A DNA stretch of 64,000 nt, from NCBI GenBank assembly GCA_035506135.1, contig DATJPY010000076.1, positions 21,579 to 85,578 of the forward strand. Reading direction: 5' to 3'. The translations under genes were made by a program, and so were the position numbers. The DNA is from DATJPY01 sp035506135. GTDB lineage: Bacteria > Myxococcota_A > UBA9160 > PR03. This document shows, piece after piece, positions 1 through 9,930 of this stretch (positions within the stretch are counted from its first letter, which is position 1; each line of letters opens with the position of its first letter). The notes under the pieces were generated by a model, which saw only the letters and a program-made list of their open reading frames with translations, was not told the DNA's origin and made no database searches.

Positions 1-2
1 GC

Positions 3-632
3 GGCATGACGTTCGCGATCGAGCGGCCCGCCTACGACGGCACCGGCGGCGCCGGCCACACGCTCGACGAGATCGCCGTGCAGGGCGGGCCGGCCGGCGG
101 CGACATCGTCGAGCTGGGCTGGAACGTGTCGACGTCGCAGTATGGTGACGCCGATCCCCACCTCTTCGTGTTCCACTGGAAGGGCTGGGACCCGACCTGC
201 TACGACGGCTGCGGCTGGCAGCAGGTCAGCCCGATCTACTTTCCGGGGATGAGCCTCGCCTCGATCGCGGGCCGGTCCGTCTACGGCGGCTGGATGCACT
301 ACCAGGGCAACTGGTGGGCTTGGTTCGACGGGAACTGGATCGGCTACTTCCCGGACTCCGAGTGGAACGGCCAGTTCGCGGAGAGCTCGCTGGTGCAGTG
401 GTTCGGCGAGGTGGCGAGCGCCAACGGGGTACCTCCGCGCACCGACATGGGGAGCGGCGCGTATCCGGCTGACCCCAAGGCCGCCGAGAACGCCAATCTC
501 TGCGAGGTCGACGACGCGCGCTGGGTCTGCTCGTACCACGACCAGCAGCGCCTGCGCTCGACGTATCGGCCCTACTACGAGATCGACCGGAGCGGCGCCG
601 GCAAGACCCGCTACGGCGGACCCGGCGAGTAA
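3..632 (+). CDS. Neprosin-domain protein, C-terminal part (5' end outside window)
   Basis: The reading frame is open to the left edge, and the first ATG (position 6) is probably internal because sequence resembling the neprosin domain is already under way there. The 208 visible residues are rich in Trp, Tyr and Gly and follow the neprosin (DUF239) pattern: a VELGW segment near residue 38, a YGD...LFVFHW strand, a GCGW Cys-containing loop, then GNWWAWFDGNWIGYFP and a late FGEV. Neprosins are secreted prolyl endopeptidases using paired glutamates; the Glu in VELGW is a candidate. Two Cys pairs suggest an exported, disulfide-bonded enzyme, but the signal peptide would lie outside the window. Substrate is unknown. 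It converges on the amidohydrolase with only 13 bp between the stop codons. Confidence 0.75.
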   Translation, partial: GMTFAIERPAYDGTGGAGHTLDEIAVQGGPAGGDIVELGWNVSTSQYGDADPHLFVFHWKGWDPTCYDGCGWQQVSPIYFPGMSLASIAGRSVYGGWMHYQGNWWAWFDGNWIGYFPDSEWNGQFAESSLVQWFGEVASANGVPPRTDMGSGAYPADPKAAENANLCEVDDARWVCSYHDQQRLRSTYRPYYEIDRSGAGKTRYGGPGE

Positions 633-645
633 GTCGCGTCCGGAG

Positions 646-2352
646 CTACGGCTCGACCGTCGTGGTGTCGCGCCCCGAGCGCAGCACCGCTCCGGGGCGC
701 TCGCCGGACATCGCGCCCTCGCGCACGACCTCGACGCCGTTCACGAACACACGATCGATGCCGGCGGCCTCGGCGAACAGGCGCGCCGCGCCGCCCGGCA
801 GGTCGAAGCGCGTGTGGATCGGGCCGGGCGCGACGGTCGCGGGGTCGAGGACCACGAGATCGGCGTGCCAGCCGATGGCCACCCGCCCGCGCTCCGAGAG
901 CCCGTAGAGGCGCGCGGGCTGGTCGGTCAGCGCTCGGATCGCATCCTCGAGCGGGATCAGCCCGCGCTCGCGCACCGCGCTCCCGAGCAGCGACGTGGAG
1001 ACCGTGAAGGAGTCGATCATGTCGAGGTGCGCACCCGCGTCCGAGGCGCCGATCAGGACGCGCGGATCGCGCCAGACCTCCGCGCGCAGCTTCCAGGTGG
1101 CGTCGTCGTCGCCCCCGAGCGCGGGCTTGAAGGTGGTGCGCAGGTCGTCGGCCAGCGCGACGTCGAGCAGCGCGTCGAAGGGCGCGACGCCGCGCTCCTT
1201 CGCGACGTCGCCCACCGTCCTGCCGCGCCACGGCGCGTTCTCGGCCGACCAGGTCTCCTCGATCTGGTAGTGCTCCCAGCGGGCGGCGAAGCCCATCGGG
1301 CCGGCGTTGCGCGCGCCCTCCTCGAGCTTCGCCCGCACGGCGGGATCCGCGAGGGCGCGCTTGCGCTCGGGAAGCGGGAGCGTCACTACCGGCGCCCACC
1401 CCGGCAGCGCATCGAGCACGAACGCCGACACGAGGTTGAGTCGGAGCGTGATGGGCTGAGGGACCGTGAGCGCCACCACGCGGCCGCCGCGCGCCGCCGC
1501 GACGTCGCTCGCGGCGAGCTGGGCGCGGTGGGCCTCGGGCGCGAACGAGACCACCGCCAGCATGTTCCAGTTGAGCGGACGCCGGGCCGCAGCCGACATG
1601 TCGGCCATCACGTCGACCTGCTCGTCGCTGAAGCGCCCCAGCCCCGGGATGAACTCGAGGCTCGTGCCGGGCGCGTCGCGGAGCACGCCGGCCAGCGCCA
1701 CCAGCTCGTCGCGATCGGCCGCGCGCGAGGGCACCGGGCGGCCGTCGCCGTCGTTGTGCGTGGCGGCCCACGACGACGAGAAGCCGAGCCCGCCCTCGGC
1801 GAGCGACTGCGCCAGCAGCGCCTTCATCGCGTCGAGGTCCTGCGCACGGGCCGGCTCGCCCACCGCGCGCTCGCCCATGGCGATGCGCCGCAGCGGGCAG
1901 TGGCCGACCAGGAAGCCGGCGTTGATCGCGAGCGTCCCGTCGAGTCGGTCGAGGTACTCGCCGAACGAGGTCCAGTCCCAGGGCACGCCCTGCGCCAGGC
2001 TCTCGAGCGGCATGCCCTCGACGCGGGCGAGCATGCGCATCAGGTAGTCGGCCTCGGAGGGCCGCAAGGGCGCGATCGAGAAGCCGCAATTGCCCCCGAT
2101 CACCGTGGTGACGCCGTGGAGCGGTGAGGGCGACAGCGTTGGGTCCCAGAACACCTGTGCGTCGTAGTGCGTGTGCAGGTCGACGAAGCCGGGGCACAGG
2201 ACGCGACCGGCGGCGTCGACGGTGCGCGCGGCGGACTCGCCGAGATCGCCGATCGCGACGACCCGCCCGTCGCGGACGCCGACGTCCGCGCGCCGGCCGG
2301 GCGCCCCGCTCCCGTCGATGAGCGTGCCGCCGCGGATCGCGAGATCGAGCAT
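646..2352 (-). CDS. N-acyl-D-amino-acid deacylase family amidohydrolase
   Basis: A 568-residue metal-dependent hydrolase of the amidohydrolase superfamily. The N-terminal beta-sandwich begins LDLAIRGGTLIDGSG, followed by the metal-binding FVDLHTHYD (H60, H62) and an HGVTTVIGGNCGFSIAPL stretch typical of the D-aminoacylase / N-acyl-D-glutamate deacylase branch. GASDAGAHLDM near residue 440 is the late aspartate/histidine motif. The family removes acyl groups from N-acyl-D-amino acids; the true substrate here cannot be read from sequence. The ATG at 2352 is preferred over an upstream in-frame ATG at 2418 because GGAGGAG sits just upstream and the homology begins there. It lies 88 bp downstream of the SDR gene on the same strand and could be co-transcribed with it. 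Confidence 0.87.
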   Translation of the reverse strand: MLDLAIRGGTLIDGSGAPGRRADVGVRDGRVVAIGDLGESAARTVDAAGRVLCPGFVDLHTHYDAQVFWDPTLSPSPLHGVTTVIGGNCGFSIAPLRPSEADYLMRMLARVEGMPLESLAQGVPWDWTSFGEYLDRLDGTLAINAGFLVGHCPLRRIAMGERAVGEPARAQDLDAMKALLAQSLAEGGLGFSSSWAATHNDGDGRPVPSRAADRDELVALAGVLRDAPGTSLEFIPGLGRFSDEQVDVMADMSAAARRPLNWNMLAVVSFAPEAHRAQLAASDVAAARGGRVVALTVPQPITLRLNLVSAFVLDALPGWAPVVTLPLPERKRALADPAVRAKLEEGARNAGPMGFAARWEHYQIEETWSAENAPWRGRTVGDVAKERGVAPFDALLDVALADDLRTTFKPALGGDDDATWKLRAEVWRDPRVLIGASDAGAHLDMIDSFTVSTSLLGSAVRERGLIPLEDAIRALTDQPARLYGLSERGRVAIGWHADLVVLDPATVAPGPIHTRFDLPGGAARLFAEAAGIDRVFVNGVEVVREGAMSGERPGAVLRSGRDTTTVEP

Positions 2353-2440
2353 GGGTCTCCTCCGGTCGGTGCGAGAGGCGAGGATCCCGAGGGTCGCCGA
2401 GCTGCGGCCGCGCGGCAATGTCGGCCCGGCGACGGCGCTG

Positions 2441-3205
2441 TCAGAGGCCCAGGAGCTCGGTCACGTGGTGGTCCCGCCCGGCCGTGTACCCGCCGTCGAC
2501 TGCGATCGCCTGGCCCGACACGAACGACGCGTCGGCCGAGAGCAGGAAGCTCGCCACCGCGGCGATCTCCTCGGGCCGCCCGAAGCGGCGCAGCTTGTGC
2601 TCGCGGCGGATCTCCTCGCGCACGGAAGCCAGCGCCGGCGCGCCGAGAACGCCGTCGAGCATCGGCGTCTCGATGAAGCCGGGGCAGATGGCGTTGGCGC
2701 GGATCCCGGCGCGCCCGTAGTCGATCGCCAGGTTCTTGGTGAGCAGCACCACGCCGCCCTTCGAGGCGTTGTAGGCGCTCCCGCCCGCGGTCCCCTCGAG
2801 GCCTTCGATGCTCGCCAGGTTCACCAGGGCGCCGCGCTCGCCGGCGCGCGGCGGCTGACGGAGCATCTGCGTGAGCGCGTGCTTGCAGACGAGGAAGGTG
2901 CCCTTCAGGTTGATCTCGAGGACCCGGTCCCAGGCCGCGGCATCGAGCGCGTGGGCCGCGCCGCCGCCCGCGACGCCGGCGGCGTTCACGACGCCGTCGA
3001 GTCGGCCGTGCTCGGCGGCGATGCGCGCGACGAGCGCCGCGACCGCCGCCTCGTCGCGCACGTCGAGCGAGGCGACGCCGGGCGCCGGCGCGACGTCGGC
3101 GCCGACCACGCGCGCGCCTTCGGCGCGAAAGCGCTCGGCGCAGGCACTCCCGATCCCGGAGGCCGCACCGGTCACCAGCATCGTCCGGTCGTCCAGTCTC
3201 GCCAT
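2441..3205 (-). CDS. SDR family NAD(P)-dependent oxidoreductase
   Basis: A 254-residue classical short-chain dehydrogenase/reductase. Visible motifs are TGAASGIG (residues 12-19, dinucleotide binding), NAAG (74-77), catalytic Ser132, and YNASK (Tyr145, Lys149). The C-terminal segment VSGQAIAVDGGYTAG is the usual cofactor/tetramer closing motif. The family oxidises secondary alcohols or reduces ketones; the acidic-residue position after beta-2 (GADV) suggests NAD(H) preference, which is an inference. A GGAGCGA-like Shine-Dalgarno precedes ATG 3205. Its 5' side faces a divergent 217-bp region shared with the rightward gene at 3423. Confidence 0.9.
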   Translation of the reverse strand: MARLDDRTMLVTGAASGIGSACAERFRAEGARVVGADVAPAPGVASLDVRDEAAVAALVARIAAEHGRLDGVVNAAGVAGGGAAHALDAAAWDRVLEINLKGTFLVCKHALTQMLRQPPRAGERGALVNLASIEGLEGTAGGSAYNASKGGVVLLTKNLAIDYGRAGIRANAICPGFIETPMLDGVLGAPALASVREEIRREHKLRRFGRPEEIAAVASFLLSADASFVSGQAIAVDGGYTAGRDHHVTELLGL

Positions 3206-3350
3206 GGTCGCTCCTCCAGCGGCTCGCGGTGCGGGGCGAGCCGGGAGGCTACGGCGACTTCGGCGAGGGCGCTCCGGATCGACGGGGCCGAGCGCAGTTG
3301 CCCCGATGCTCGCAGTCCTGCAACGTTGTGGGCGTTGCCGACCGGGCAGG

Positions 3351-3410
3351 GCGCCTGGCCCGCTGACTCATGAGGGCAGGGCGCGCGGCGCCTGGCCCGC
3401 CGATTCATGA
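3351..3410. repeat. Direct repeat of 23 bp upstream of the 3423 gene
   Basis: Two copies of a 23-bp unit beginning GCGCCTGGCCCGC and ending TCATGA lie at 3351-3373 and 3388-3410, with two C/T differences and a 37-bp period. They occupy the divergent region between the SDR gene and the rightward gene starting at 3423, ending 12 bp before its GTG. Spacing is not a multiple of three and no peptide is obviously encoded. A regulatory site or a recent local duplication are both possible. The rest of the 217-bp intergenic region shows nothing recognisable. Confidence 0.7.
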
Positions 3411-3422
3411 AGAGGGGAAGGC

Positions 3423-4487
3423 GTGAGCCCGCATCCGCTGATCGAGCGCGCCAGGGACCGCGAGGTCCGCCAGGCCAACCGCTTCCGCGACGCCGCCGAG
3501 AAGCTCGGCGCCGACGCGCTGCGCAAGGAGTGGGACGAGGAGGTCGCGAGCGCACCGCGCCGCCAGCCGGCCGGCAAGCGCTACCTCGTCCCGCGCAAGC
3601 GCCCGCCCGCGCGGCTCGGCGACGCGCAGGACCAGCTCGGGTTGGCCCTGCTGCGCCACGCCGGCGATCCGGCGCGCGCGCTCGCGCTGCCCGACGGCAG
3701 CGCCGTCCAGCTCGTCGGCTGGCGGGTGCCGCTGCGCGCCGCGGCGCCGGACGCGAAGCAGCCCGAGGATCCGAACCGCGGCGTCGGCGAGCTCGACCTG
3801 CTCGGCGTGAGCGAGACGGGGCGGCTCGCCGTCTTCGCGCTGGCGCACGTCGAGCCCGACGCGACGCGCGCCGGCACCGGCGAGACGCCGCTGCGCGCGC
3901 TCCTCGAGGGCCTCTCGGCCGCGGCGATTGCCTGGGCCAATCGCGACGCGCTGCGCGAAGAGATCGCCGCCGGCTTCGCGCGCGAGGTCGGCGACGAGCC
4001 GCCGCTCTTCGCGTTGCTCGGCGCGCCGCGCTACTGGGAGCTCTGCCGCCGCCGCACCGCGCAGAGGGGCGCGGCATGGATCTACCAGATGGACCGGCTC
4101 GCGCGCGAGATCGAGGGCGGTCTCGGCGTGCGCGTGCTCTACCTCGCGCTCGAGCCGGTGGTGCGTGCGCTCGATGGAGAGGGCTGGCCCGCGCTCGCGG
4201 CGCCTCCCCGCATCGCACCCGCGTGGGACGAGTTCGCGGGACGCGTGCGCCCGAAGCCGCCGCCGCGCCCGAAGCCGCGCAAGGAGCCGGAGGAGACGAT
4301 CGTCGCCGGCGATCCGACGCGACCCGTTCGCAGCTACGCCATGAGCGAGCGCTACCAGGCGGGCGACCGCGTCGCGCATCCCCGCTTCGGGGAGGGCGTG
4401 GTGCAGGGGCCCGCGGGGCCCGGGAAGATCAAGGTCCGCTTCGAGGGCCAGCCCCGGGTGCTGGTGCACGAGAGGGTGGGCCGCTGA
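3423..4487 (+). CDS. Unrecognised protein with nuclease-like middle and tudor-like C-terminal domain
   Basis: A 354-residue cytoplasmic protein without a family I can name. The GTG start at 3423 is supported by GAGGGGAAGG just upstream. Residues about 121-175 read GELDLLGVSETGRLAVFALAHVE followed by a long helix, reminiscent of the E-D-hydrophobic core of PD-(D/E)XK nucleases, but the expected ExK is replaced by ALAH, so catalysis would be lost or altered. After a Pro/Lys-rich linker (about 255-290), residues 307-354 form a compact tudor/SH3-like module (YQAGDRVAHPRFGEGVV...KVRFEGQPRVLVHER), as found at the C-terminus of UvrD/PcrA helicases where it contacts RNA polymerase. A DNA- or RNA-polymerase-associated role is inferred only. 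Its stop abuts the stop of the convergent gene at 4488. Confidence 0.75.
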   Translation: MSPHPLIERARDREVRQANRFRDAAEKLGADALRKEWDEEVASAPRRQPAGKRYLVPRKRPPARLGDAQDQLGLALLRHAGDPARALALPDGSAVQLVGWRVPLRAAAPDAKQPEDPNRGVGELDLLGVSETGRLAVFALAHVEPDATRAGTGETPLRALLEGLSAAAIAWANRDALREEIAAGFAREVGDEPPLFALLGAPRYWELCRRRTAQRGAAWIYQMDRLAREIEGGLGVRVLYLALEPVVRALDGEGWPALAAPPRIAPAWDEFAGRVRPKPPPRPKPRKEPEETIVAGDPTRPVRSYAMSERYQAGDRVAHPRFGEGVVQGPAGPGKIKVRFEGQPRVLVHERVGR

Positions 4488-6128
4488 TCAGTCGGGCGCG
4501 GTCTGCCCGGCGCGCTCGAGCGCCAGCCGGTAGATCTTGTTGCTGGGATCGAGGGCGACCGCGCGCTCGAGGAGAGCGCGCGCGCGATCCGGCTGGCTGC
4601 GGCGCAGCGCCAGTGCACCGCCGCGGTACGCGACCGCAGCGTCGTCCGGCGCCAGCTCGAGGGCGCGCGCCACGGCGGCGTCCGCGGCGTCGAGCTGGCC
4701 GGCGTCCTCGAAGAGATCGGCCGTGGCGAGCCAGGTACCTGCCGAGGGCAGGAGCTCGAGGCTCCGGTTGTAGGCCACCAGCGCGCCGCGCGGGTTGCCC
4801 TGCGACGCCAGGAGCTGGCCGAGCTCGAAGTCGACGGTCGCGCTCTCGCGGCCGATCCAGCGCAGATGCTCCCCCGCGGTCCGCAGCCGGCTCGCGTCGC
4901 CCCGCTCCCACGCGCGGCGCAGGCCGAACTCCTGCTCGTACTGCGCCACGAGCATCACCACCAGCGAGAGCGCGCCCACGAGCTCGAGCGCCGGGCCGAT
5001 CCAAGTCCGGCGCGGAACCTCCTGCGCGGTGTCGGGCGCGATCGCCTCGCTGCGAATCAGCACCCGCGCGATGCGCCCGTCGCGCAGCTTCCAGATCGCC
5101 CCGTCGAGCACGAAGTGGTGCAGGTTCACCACCGAGGCGACGAGCGCGCCGAGGCCGGCGTCGAAGGGAATGCGGCCGAGGAACCCGGGCGCGAAGAGCA
5201 CGCCGGGCACCGTCCAGACTGCAGCGCCTGCGAGCAGCGCCCTCCAGAGATAGCGACCGAAGCCGCCGTAGCCCGGTGCCGCGCGCGCGTAGTAGCTGGC
5301 GACCCACACGTACTGCACCGAGTGCCCGAGCGCCGCCCAGAAGAAGTAGTAGGTGGAGTGCTCGGACGACAGCGGCTCGACGTGCTGGAGCACGCCCCAG
5401 GTGCGCGCCGCGACGGGAATCGAGAACCAGAGCGCCTGCGTCAGAACCAGGAGGGCGGCGGGCGCGAGGTCTCGCGCGCTCGCGCGTCGCAGCAGGAGGA
5501 TCGCGGTCACCCCGATCGTCGCGAGGTAGGCGACTCCGAGCAGTGGAATCGCGACGTCCGAGACGCCGCCAGGGATCCCGACGGCGAGCATGTGATAGCC
5601 CTGGTACAGGCTCGGGGCGTAGGCGGCCGAGGCCTGGCGCGTGTGCATCGCGATCGCGGTCGCCGCGTACGAGAGCGCGAAGGAGGCGTAGAGACAGCGC
5701 TTGAGCCCGCGCTCCAGCGCGACCCCGCGGCGCCGCAGGAACATCACGGCGAGGCCGTAGTTCTGGCCGGTGTAGTGCCACGGGCTCCACGTCAGGTAGA
5801 CCGTGAGCAGGAGGGAGCCGATCCACGCCGAGCGGGTCGCGGCCGCGAAGGCGCCCGCGAGCAGGGCGGTCGCGTAGACCGCGAAGATCGTGTAGGCGCG
5901 CCGGTCCTGCCGCCGCGAGTAGACGCGCAGCAGCGTCGCGCCGTAGTGGGGGGCGCCGACGACGAGCGTGAGAAACGCGATCGTGCCGAGGCCGATCTCG
6001 GTGCGCACTTGCGGCCCGAACACGCACAGCGCCGCGAAGACCGCGGCGTAGCCGAGGCCGCAGCCGAGCAGCAGGTCGGGTGCGGCTCCGAAGAGCCAGC
6101 GGGAGGTGGCTTTCGAGGGCGCGCTCAC
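4488..6128 (-). CDS. Polytopic membrane protein with histidine motifs and C-terminal TPRs
   Basis: A 546-residue protein with about nine to ten predicted membrane segments (roughly 18-395) followed by a soluble TPR region (about 430-546) ending in three helix-pair repeats (GNPRGALVAYNRSLELLP-type). The membrane part carries conserved-looking polar motifs: APHYG (H61), PWHYTGQNYG (H118), QHVEPLSSEHS (H249, H257), GHSVQYVW (H269) and LHHFVLDGAIWK (H337, H338, D342). Clusters of membrane histidines often bind metal or haem, as in desaturases and Brp/Blh-type oxygenases, but I cannot assign it to either. The TPR tail suggests docking of a partner. It is the last gene of a leftward block, 69 bp after the AI-2E permease. 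Confidence 0.8.
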   Translation of the reverse strand: MSAPSKATSRWLFGAAPDLLLGCGLGYAAVFAALCVFGPQVRTEIGLGTIAFLTLVVGAPHYGATLLRVYSRRQDRRAYTIFAVYATALLAGAFAAATRSAWIGSLLLTVYLTWSPWHYTGQNYGLAVMFLRRRGVALERGLKRCLYASFALSYAATAIAMHTRQASAAYAPSLYQGYHMLAVGIPGGVSDVAIPLLGVAYLATIGVTAILLLRRASARDLAPAALLVLTQALWFSIPVAARTWGVLQHVEPLSSEHSTYYFFWAALGHSVQYVWVASYYARAAPGYGGFGRYLWRALLAGAAVWTVPGVLFAPGFLGRIPFDAGLGALVASVVNLHHFVLDGAIWKLRDGRIARVLIRSEAIAPDTAQEVPRRTWIGPALELVGALSLVVMLVAQYEQEFGLRRAWERGDASRLRTAGEHLRWIGRESATVDFELGQLLASQGNPRGALVAYNRSLELLPSAGTWLATADLFEDAGQLDAADAAVARALELAPDDAAVAYRGGALALRRSQPDRARALLERAVALDPSNKIYRLALERAGQTAPD

Positions 6129-6139
6129 GCCCTCATCTT

Positions 6140-6156
6140 ATCGCCGATTCGGCGAT
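6140..6156. other. Short perfect inverted repeat between two leftward genes
   Basis: ATCGCCG and CGGCGAT flank a 3-nt loop in the 69-bp gap between the AI-2E permease gene (stop at 6198) and the membrane/TPR gene (start at 6128). There is no T-run on either side, so it is not a canonical intrinsic terminator. It could attenuate read-through or be an operator for the downstream gene. Confidence 0.4.
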
Positions 6157-6197
6157 GCCGGCGCAGCGCCCCGCAGGGCGGGCTGAGGCGCCCCGAC

Positions 6198-7275
6198 TCA
6201 GGTCGCGGCGTTCGCGCGCTCGCTGAACTCCGCCACCAGCGCGAAGGTGATCGACAGCAGCACCGGCCCGAGGAAGAGGCCGAGCATCCCGAAGGCGCTG
6301 AGCCCGCCGAGCACGCCGAAGAACACCAGCAGGAACGGGATCTGCGTGGCGCCGCCGCTGATCAGCAGCGGCCGCAGGACGTTGTCGATGGTGCTGATCA
6401 GCGCGATGCCGTAGATCGCCATGCCGAGCGCCGCGTAGGGATGCGCAACGACGAAGAGCCACACCACGGCGCCGCCCCACACCAGCGTCGGTCCCATCGG
6501 GATGAACGAGCCGGCGAAGGTGAGGGCGCCGAGCGCCACCGGCGACGGCACGCCGAACAGGGCGAAGCCGATGCCTGCCACCAGCGCCTGCACGAGCGCC
6601 GTCCCGAGCAGGCCGAACACGACCGCCCGCACCACCGCCCCGACGTGCTCGAGGAAGTCGGGCGCGTTGGGGAACACGATCGTGGTGAGCCTCCGCGCCT
6701 GGCCGGCGAGGCGTTCGCCGTCGAGCAGGAATACGTAGAGCGTCACGACGGTGATGGCGAACTTGAACACGTTGCTGGCCAGCCCGCCCGCCAGGTCGAC
6801 CAGCCGGCCGGATACCTGGGCGGCGTACTTCGTCGCGTACTGCACCATGTCGGTGGGCTGCACCACCGACTCGGCGCGCAGCTTCTCGATCGGGTCGGCC
6901 AGCCAGGCGTGCGCCGCGATCCAGGCCGGCAGCGGCGCACCGGCGTCGAGCCACTGGCGCACGACCCCGATCAGGTGCGACGCCTCGCTCGCCAGCGCGA
7001 CGAGGATCCAGGCCACGGGGATCCCGGCCCCGAGCGCCACGGCCGCGGTGAAGAACGCCGCGGCGACGCGCGGCCGCCGCGTGCGCACGCGCATCCAGCG
7101 ATAGAGCGGCCAGGTGACGTAGGCGAGGATCCCGGCCCACAGCACCGGGACCAGGAACGGGCGGAGCACGAGGAGGGCCGAGGCCAGCAGCGCGACGCCG
7201 CCGCCCACCCGCGCCGCCACCGAGCCGGCGCGCGGATCGCGGCCGGCCGGGGCCGGCGCTCCCGCGCGCGCTGCG

Positions 7276-7301
<26 letters not shown>
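6198..7301 (-). CDS. AI-2E family transporter (PerM/UPF0118)
   Basis: A 367-residue inner-membrane protein of the AI-2 exporter / PerM family. The N-terminal 30 residues are Ala/Arg-rich and cytosolic; two hairpins follow at about 35-105, then the characteristic loop, a helix pair around 180-200 and 215-265, and the diagnostic C-terminal block IDNVLRPLLISG...PFLLVFFGVLGGLSAFG...GPVLL. Family members export small molecules or act as Na+/H+ antiporters; function cannot be narrowed here. The start overlaps the end of thiC by 26 bp, consistent with translational coupling inside one leftward operon. GTG/ATG choice at 7301 follows the overlap; an internal start would shorten only the unconserved leader. 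Confidence 0.88.
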
Positions 7302-9069
<1,768 letters not shown>

Positions 9070-9087
9070 GTCGCTTCCCTCCGCCGG

Positions 9088-9206
9088 TTCGTCCCGAGGG
9101 CAGCCGGGGGACTAGCCGGATCAGGTTCCGGGGCTTCGCGGCGCGCCGGGCTCCCTCGAGCCCGAAGCCGCGTCTCAGGCCGTGCCTGCGGCCACACCCA
9201 GCAACA
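9088..9206 (-). promoter_or_regulatory. TPP (THI-box) riboswitch upstream of thiC
   Basis: Read on the minus strand, the leader contains the two invariant THI-box cores: GCCTGAGACG (about 9171-9181, the CUGAGA pyrimidine-sensing loop) and GAACCTGATCCGG (about 9118-9130, the ACCUGAUC core), followed by a GC-rich closing stem. A long GC hairpin (GGCTTCGGGCTCGAGGGAGCCCG region) sits between them as the variable P3 arm. The 3' boundary is close to the GGAGGG Shine-Dalgarno and ATG of thiC, pointing to translational rather than transcriptional control. Boundaries are approximate. Confidence 0.9.
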
Positions 9207-9222
9207 GAGAAGTCAGACTAGC

Positions 9223-9927
9223 TCATCCAGACCTTCCTGTAGCGGCCCACATCGAGAGCAGCATCTTGTACACGTAGTAGATCGGCTTCCAGCCGGAGTG
9301 GAGCGTGGACGGACGCACGCCGGCAGCCATCCGCACCGGGTGCTCGCGCAGCCGCAGGCCGGCGCGTGCGGCCAGCACGAGCACGTCGACGTCGGGATAG
9401 TCGGACGGGTACCAGTCCGCCGTGAACAGCGCGAGCGCGCGGCGGTTCATCGCCTGGAAGCCCGAGGTCGGGTCTGTGATGGCGAGGCCGGCGGCGCGCG
9501 CCAGCCCGCGAAACGCGTGGCGGCCGAGCGACCGCACGATGCCCATCCGGTAGTCGCTCGGCTCGAGGAAGCGCGAGCCGACCACGAGGTCGCAGTCGCC
9601 GCGGCGCAGAGGATCGAGCAGGCCCGGCACCTCCGCAGGCAGGTGCTGGCCGTCGGCGTCCATCTGCACCAGCCGCTCGACGCCGTGCGCGAGCGCGTAC
9701 TTGTACCCCGTCTGCAGCGCCGCCCCGTAGCCGAGGTTGAAGGGATGGCGCACCACGCGAGCCCCGGCGCGGGCGGCGACGGCGGCGGTCGCATCGTGCG
9801 AGCCGTCGTCGATCACCAGCACCGCGAGCTCGGGCAGGCTGCGCCGCAGCTCGGCCAGCAGCGCGGGCAGGCGCTCGGCCTCGTCGTAGGCAGGCACGAT
9901 CAGGAGCTCGAGCCGGGCGGCGTCCAT
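9223..9927 (-). CDS. Glycosyltransferase family 2
   Basis: A 234-residue GT-A fold enzyme. It starts LELLIVPAYDEAERLPALL, has VIDDGSHD (about 39-45) for nucleotide-sugar binding, the metal-binding DAD at D90-A91-D92 (VQMDADGQH), and ITDPTSGFQAMNRRAL, typical of dolichyl-phosphate-mannose-synthase-like GT2 proteins. There are no membrane helices. Family members transfer a sugar from a nucleotide donor to a lipid or glycan carrier. The gene begins 3 bp after the stop of the methyltransferase gene on the same strand, and the pair may act together in surface glycan synthesis (inference). Confidence 0.9.
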   Translation of the reverse strand: MDAARLELLIVPAYDEAERLPALLAELRRSLPELAVLVIDDGSHDATAAVAARAGARVVRHPFNLGYGAALQTGYKYALAHGVERLVQMDADGQHLPAEVPGLLDPLRRGDCDLVVGSRFLEPSDYRMGIVRSLGRHAFRGLARAAGLAITDPTSGFQAMNRRALALFTADWYPSDYPDVDVLVLAARAGLRLREHPVRMAAGVRPSTLHSGWKPIYYVYKMLLSMWAATGRSG

Positions 9928-9930
9928 CGG

